A stretch of 44,549 nt of DNA, from assembly GCA_009780485.1 (NCBI GenBank), contig WQZZ01000003.1, positions 1 through 44,549 of the forward strand, read 5' to 3'. Below the pieces are notes generated by a model, which ran no database searches, had not been told where the DNA came from, and saw only the letters and a program-made list of their open reading frames with translations. A program made the translations under genes and the position numbers. Shown piece by piece: positions 40,909 through 44,549 of the stretch (positions are counted from its first letter, which is position 1; each line of letters starts with the position of its first letter). Origin of the DNA: Defluviitaleaceae bacterium (GTDB lineage Bacteria > Bacillota > Clostridia > Lachnospirales > WRAX01).

Positions 40909-42153
40909 TTATTCCATGAAGCGAAACAAGTCTATTATATTGGTGGGGTGATGTGCGTCTTCAAAATGATGAAAACGCATTCGCCAATTACTGCCATTGT
41001 CGTTGATGGAAATACCTATCAGAATATCACCGCTACCTTCGTTGGTGCTGTAAAAATACGAAACCTCATCGGCAGAACCTCGGATTTGGCTGATAAGCTC
41101 GAAGTTAAATTGGCTAAGAATGTGGTCTAATTCGACGGCATTGCTAACTGAAGCTAATTCTGTCAGTATTTGGTCTGTGCGGTCTATGGGTTCAGGTTCG
41201 GGTTCTATGGATATTTCTGGTTCAGGTTCGTAAGGTTCGGGTTCTATCTCATAGGGTTCATATTCGTATATGACGGGTTCCCATACCACGGGTTCGGGTT
41301 CGTATTGTTCGTAAATTGGGTATTGGGGCTGGTAAATATATTCCGCTTCTTGGTGGTCGTATGTTTGTAGCACGGTTAGATAAAGGGTTGCGGATGCCAC
41401 GCCAGTTGCTACAATACCACCCGTAGCAATTAATGCCTTTGTGTAAGTTGCTGTAGCGGCAACTCCAACTCCTGCACTTGTACCCGCTGTGCTAGCACCC
41501 ACCGCTATACCAGTCGTAACAGTTACTACACCAGTAGATATGTAACTGGTGGCAAAAACTGCTTCTTCTGCCAAAAAGATAGCAGAAAGTGGCACGAGAG
41601 CCACGGCTTTACCTTTGTGCTTTTTAACTTTGCCTTCCAAACAAGCTTTTATGGTGTTTCTGGCGGTTTGTAGGGTCTTGCTTACATTGTTTATGGAGCA
41701 GTCGTAAACTTTAGAGATTTCTGTCATTGTCATTTCGGCGTAATAGTGCATATAGACCATTTCGTGCTGTTTCGGCGGTAAAGAATCCAAAACATCCATC
41801 AGTTTTTTGCGAGCCTCTTTGTTTAACAGATATTCCTCTGGTAGAAAACTTTTGTCAACTTCTGGTAAATCTTCCAAATAATCGTCTGAAATAACTGTCC
41901 ATTCTTTGTGGCGGCTTTCCCGCCTGTATTTTTGAGAGCAGGTGTATGCCGTAATTTTGCGTATATAAGGCAAGAATGTTTCTGGTATCAACTGTTCACG
42001 TTTGTTGAATATGACGGTGTAGACATCTTGTATGATTTCCTCTTTATCCTCTTTGTTTTTGCAAAATTTTGAACACACAAAAGCAACATGACCGCAAGTC
42101 CTTTTGTAAATTTCATCAAATGCAGACTCGTCGCCATTTTTTAGGTTTTCCAC
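40909..42153 (-). CDS. ECF-type sigma factor with membrane and extracellular extension
   Basis: The 414-residue protein starts with sigma region 2 (FDEIYKRTCGHVAF, then DKEEIIQDVYTVIF) and region 4 (MTMTEISKVYDCSINNVSKTL). After residue 180 it continues into hydrophobic, Ala/Gly/Thr-rich segments (about 185-265), a Glu/Pro/Tyr-rich linker (about 270-335) and a folded C-terminal domain of about 75 residues. Such a one-chain sigma plus sensor is unusual. The annotated GTG has no ribosome binding site; coding-like sequence (ITLNNEREQLYTLVENL) continues upstream to near 42192 behind AAAGGCGG, but no standard start codon exists there. Confidence 0.72.
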   Translation of the reverse strand: MENLKNGDESAFDEIYKRTCGHVAFVCSKFCKNKEDKEEIIQDVYTVIFNKREQLIPETFLPYIRKITAYTCSQKYRRESRHKEWTVISDDYLEDLPEVDKSFLPEEYLLNKEARKKLMDVLDSLPPKQHEMVYMHYYAEMTMTEISKVYDCSINNVSKTLQTARNTIKACLEGKVKKHKGKAVALVPLSAIFLAEEAVFATSYISTGVVTVTTGIAVGASTAGTSAGVGVAATATYTKALIATGGIVATGVASATLYLTVLQTYDHQEAEYIYQPQYPIYEQYEPEPVVWEPVIYEYEPYEIEPEPYEPEPEISIEPEPEPIDRTDQILTELASVSNAVELDHILSQFNFELISQIRGSADEVSYFYSTNEGSGDILIGISINDNGSNWRMRFHHFEDAHHPTNIIDLFRFME

Positions 42154-42220
42154 TAAGGTATAAAGTTGTTCACGTTCGTTATTTAGAGTTATTTTAACGC
42201 ACCGCCTTTACAACTTGATT

Positions 42221-42598
42221 TCATCTTCCATATAGAAGCATTTCGCTGACAGATAGCTGTTCGTCAGCATTATAAGGTAAAATACTTTTGAAAAAGCACA
42301 CCTTTTGGGTAAGTCGCTCCGAATACAGTTGCAACACACTATCAATATGACTGTGAGTTAGTTGGGTTAAATCTGCAATTTCATTAACAGTCATCCCTGC
42401 AAAGTGATGAAAGTGGATAGCTACCTTTTCTTCGTAATCAAACTTATTAATCTGATGATAAAAAAGATATTTAACCCTTGGATGCTCCACAAAAGCCCTA
42501 GGTATATCAACCTGATTTGGTGGTTGCTCCTTTTTTTGGGTTGGAAAAAATTGTGCCAAGAAGCCACCCCCAATCTTTGCTGAGAATATCCTGTACAC
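42221..42598 (-). CDS. Small sigma region 4-like HTH protein
   Basis: The 125-residue product has one recognisable part, residues 50-105: FDYEEKVAIHFHHFAGMTVN, then EIADLTQLTHSHIDSVLQLY, which follows the region 4 pattern LP.Ee...  HHFaGMT..EIA....t...V...L. No region 2 is present. The start may be GTG 42598 or the TTG at about 42565, which has GGGGGTGG upstream. It ends about 25 bases before the putative start of the membrane-linked sigma gene, so they likely form an operon; it may modulate that factor. Confidence 0.6.
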   Translation of the reverse strand: MYRIFSAKIGGGFLAQFFPTQKKEQPPNQVDIPRAFVEHPRVKYLFYHQINKFDYEEKVAIHFHHFAGMTVNEIADLTQLTHSHIDSVLQLYSERLTQKVCFFKSILPYNADEQLSVSEMLLYGR

Positions 42599-42614
42599 TT
42601 ATATATTGTGTCGA

Positions 42615-42633
42615 AGGTTGAAGATTTCAACCT
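42615..42633. promoter_or_regulatory. Operator-like palindrome upstream of the sigma-like operon
   Basis: AGGTTGAA-GAT-TTCAACCT is a perfect 8-bp dyad 17 bases before the minus-strand start. It may be an operator or a short hairpin. The rest of 42634-42820 is AT-rich with no gene that I can support. Confidence 0.4.
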
Positions 42634-42821
42634 GTTGTTGAAAATTTTTTGAATTTTTTATTTAATATTTTGTTAAAGACAAAATGGCTTGAGAGATAAT
42701 CTAGAATAAGTGGCTTTGAAAGTTGAATGAAGCTTCTTAATTATACAACAAAAGCAAGACAAAATCAAGTAAACACGGTTATGTTCTGAATTCCAGATTT
42801 AGGTTTTGTTTACAATAAACC

Positions 42822-42850
42822 AAAAACTGCCCCCAGATATTAGGAGGCAG
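42822..42850 (-). terminator. Terminator of dacF
   Basis: On the minus strand CTGCCTCC pairs with GGGGGCAG around TAATATCT, followed by TTTTTGG. Confidence 0.75.
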
Positions 42851-42880
42851 CTTTAAGTGCAAAGCCATATATAGTTATCC

Positions 42881-44056
42881 TTACTTAAACCAAATAGAGA
42901 AAACACGTCCAGCCATATCTACAAAGCCTGCTTTTTCCACGGCTTCCTCTGCCACAAGGGCTGTTTTGCCGATAAGCTCACCTTCGTAAGTGTAGATGAT
43001 TTCACCAACCACGGTGCCAGCTTCCACAGGAGCTGACACACTGTCAAACAGTATAATTTCAGCTTCCAGCTCGCTGTTATTACCTTTTTCTGTTACATTG
43101 CTAATAAGTTCTGCAACCATAGCGTCCGCAACCCCGTCCTTGCCCTTTGCTACAGGCACTTGTCCCACAACCGTACCCGCAAGCTCTCCACGAACAACCT
43201 TGTAATTGGCAAAACCATAATCAAGCATTTTCATGGCTTCTTGAAAGCGTATTGCGGTGCTGTCCGCACCCATAACCACGGCGATAAGTTCCATATCACC
43301 ACGGATTGCAGTGGCAGATAGGCAGTACTTGGCTTCCCCTGTGCTACCTGTTTTAAGACCTGTTGCACCGTCATACCAACGTACAAGTTTGTTGGTATTG
43401 GTCAGCCCAAATTCGGACTCGCCACGTGCTGTTTTGTGGATAATGGTATCCATCCAAATGGTAGCAACTTCCTTAACCTCTGGAAATTTTGTGATAAGTT
43501 CACGGGACATAATTGCAATGTCTTTTGCCGTGGTAAAATGCCCTTGGGCATCCAGTCCGCAAGCATTACGGAAGCTGGTGTCTGCCATACCAAGTTGCCC
43601 AGCCCGCTTGTTCATCAAATCGACAAAGCTTTCTTCGCTACCACTTACAAATTCTGCAAGTGCCACTGCCGCGTCATTTCCGCTGGAAATAACAACCGCC
43701 TTTAGTAAGTCTCTAACGGTCTGTTTTTCGCCAACTTCCAAATAAATTTGGCTACCACCCATGGAGGCGGCGTGTTCGCTGGTTGTCACCATATCATCCC
43801 AGCTAATGCGGTTTTGTGCAACCGCTTCGTACACCAAAAGCGTAGTCATAACCTTGGTTACAGATGCAGGCGAGCGACGCTCGGTGGCATTTTGCTCAAA
43901 GACAACCTCGCCGCTACTGGCTTCCATTATAACTGCCGCAGGTGCGTCTACGGTTAGGGCCAATGGTCCACGTTTTTCTTCTGCTTTTGCAGTGGTTGGT
44001 GCAAGTATAAGCATTGCAAGAACAAAAGCTGCAATTTTTATTATTCCCTTTTTCAT
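42881..44056 (-). CDS. dacF: D-alanyl-D-alanine carboxypeptidase (DacF/PBP5-like)
   Basis: The 391-residue exported protein trims the terminal D-Ala from peptidoglycan stem peptides. It has a signal peptide (about 1-25, ending TAKA), catalytic SxxK at Ser65-Lys68 (SVTK), SGN at 125-127 and KTG at 235-237, the full set of low-molecular-weight penicillin-binding proteins, and a C-terminal PBP5-C-like beta domain from about residue 280. A final amphipathic helix (AGRVFSIWFK) may bind the membrane. AGGAGG precedes ATG 44056. Confidence 0.93.
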   Translation of the reverse strand: MKKGIIKIAAFVLAMLILAPTTAKAEEKRGPLALTVDAPAAVIMEASSGEVVFEQNATERRSPASVTKVMTTLLVYEAVAQNRISWDDMVTTSEHAASMGGSQIYLEVGEKQTVRDLLKAVVISSGNDAAVALAEFVSGSEESFVDLMNKRAGQLGMADTSFRNACGLDAQGHFTTAKDIAIMSRELITKFPEVKEVATIWMDTIIHKTARGESEFGLTNTNKLVRWYDGATGLKTGSTGEAKYCLSATAIRGDMELIAVVMGADSTAIRFQEAMKMLDYGFANYKVVRGELAGTVVGQVPVAKGKDGVADAMVAELISNVTEKGNNSELEAEIILFDSVSAPVEAGTVVGEIIYTYEGELIGKTALVAEEAVEKAGFVDMAGRVFSIWFK

Positions 44057-44141
44057 AAAACAGCCTCCTTATGCTATTAATTTCTTAATAAGACATAGTT
44101 TTTCCACGAAACTGCAAGCAATGCCCGCCAAATTTTGTTAT

Positions 44142-44227
44142 AGAATTTTAAGCCAAAAAATTTGTCGAAAAAAAATTCGAAAAATTTGTAAATTTCCCTT
44201 GACAGGGGTCGGATAGTGTGGTATATT
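44142..44227 (+). promoter_or_regulatory. Promoter and conserved upstream block of the third receptor gene
   Basis: TTGACA (44199-44204), 17-bp spacer GGGGTCGGATAGTGTGG, TATATT (44222-44227), with the A/T-rich block GAATTTTAAGCCAAAAAA and TTGTCGAAAAAAAATTC upstream. Block, spacer and leader match those of the receptor gene at 35003 in almost every position. Confidence 0.8.
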
Positions 44228-44285
44228 GTGTTATGTAGGAAAGAAATGCTATATTTACGGAATATTTTTGGAAAGGGGTAATTAT

Positions 44286-44549
44286 ATGTCGATACATATG
44301 CCTGTAGACCTCAAAATGCCCACCGCTAATATTGTGCAGTATATTTACAGAACCCAGGGCGGCAACATAGAAGAAGTTGCGGAGATTTTAGGCTGTGATG
44401 TAGCAACCATTGAAAAAATTGAAGCGGGCAAAGAACAATACAAAAAACAACAAATAAGTAAGATTTTAGAATTCTATAAAGTAGACAGATTAGAACCACC
44501 CACTAGGTTTAGTGATGGTGAAGTTGAAAGAATTTTAAGTTTGTGGAGA
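44286..44549 (+). CDS. RRNPP-type receptor paralogue, 3' truncated by window edge
   Basis: The visible 88 codons cover the HTH domain (PTANIVQYIYRTQGGNIEE, then VAEILGCDVATIEKIEAGKE) and the start of the next helices (RFSDGEVERILSLW). They align without gaps to the receptor at 33654-35003. GGAAAGGGG lies before the ATG. The peptide gene, if any, would be outside the window. Confidence 0.85.
   Translation, partial: MSIHMPVDLKMPTANIVQYIYRTQGGNIEEVAEILGCDVATIEKIEAGKEQYKKQQISKILEFYKVDRLEPPTRFSDGEVERILSLWR

Noticed and set aside
40711..41130. 139-codon plus-strand frame near the sigma gene
   Set aside because: It mostly overlaps the C-terminal domain of the minus-strand sigma protein and repeat remnants; no recognisable domain or ribosome binding site.
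1..44549. tRNA genes, rRNA, prophage or complete insertion sequences
   Set aside because: I looked in all gaps between genes and saw no tRNA-like cloverleaf sequence, no transposase or integrase motifs and no phage structural genes.

Overview
The window reads as a chromosomal segment from a low-to-moderate GC, Gram-positive anaerobe of the Clostridia type. The grounds are strong AGGAGG ribosome binding sites, sigma-A promoters, many ECF (energy-coupling factor) transporters, a PPi-type phosphofructokinase, stalk-domain (copper amine oxidase N-terminal-like) secreted proteins, a BspA-like surface protein with an NPQTS-type sorting signal, and several small ECF sigma factors. I see no tRNA, rRNA, prophage, transposase or CRISPR array.

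Region 1 (1-1640) and its relatives at 33.2-35.1 kb and 44.13 kb-end form a family of HTH/TPR receptors of the RRNPP type (Rap/NprR/PlcR/PrgX-like). Directly behind two of them, overlapping the receptor 3' end in another frame, lie short genes for Sec-type pro-peptides of 46-49 residues that share the ending I-P-C-x-[DN]-L-[x]-E-Q. There are four peptide genes in all, two per locus. In the first locus the unit [receptor tail + peptide + palindromic repeat] is tandemly duplicated with a 378-bp offset. The receptor genes at 33.6 and 44.3 kb share a nearly identical promoter block. This looks like a multi-paralogue peptide quorum-sensing system.

Region 2 (1.7-10.2 kb): upp-uraA uracil salvage; an SsuBC/TauBC-like ABC pair without a binding protein; a membrane protein; a sigma factor followed by an unusual protein joining an MCP signalling tip to a CheW domain; and a MerR-controlled ABC-2 exporter.

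Region 3 (10.25-21.9 kb): a sigma-A promoter and a structured leader with mutually exclusive terminator and antiterminator (a possible Moco/Tuco-type riboswitch) precede an operon encoding a complete ECF transporter (S, A, A', T). Interleaved are an extracellular lipoprotein phosphodiesterase of the alkaline phosphatase superfamily and three exported proteins carrying seven copies of a domain resembling the molybdopterin-binding sulfite-oxidase fold but lacking cysteine. Next come an unknown protein, a MobB-like GTPase, a kinase-like protein, a HAD phosphatase and an HI0933-type flavoprotein in an overlapping operon. I propose extracellular capture and uptake of molybdenum/tungsten cofactor or another pterin; this is inference.

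Region 4 (22-33.1 kb, mostly minus strand): a frameshifted flavodoxin-fold oxidoreductase; a housekeeping EcfA1-EcfA2-EcfT module with an unknown membrane gene inserted; Nudix, stalk-domain and SurA/PrsA-like genes; an ECF sigma/anti-sigma pair; a Nudix-methyltransferase fusion; asnB; and trmL.

Region 5 (35.2-44.1 kb): split ThrE exporter, PPi-phosphofructokinase, a BspA-like wall-anchored protein broken by one in-frame amber codon and one frameshift, a sigma factor with a membrane and extracellular extension, a region-4-only sigma-like protein, and a DacF-type D,D-carboxypeptidase. A family of GGTAGGGGCGGGC palindromic repeats is scattered through the window and sits immediately after peptide genes.
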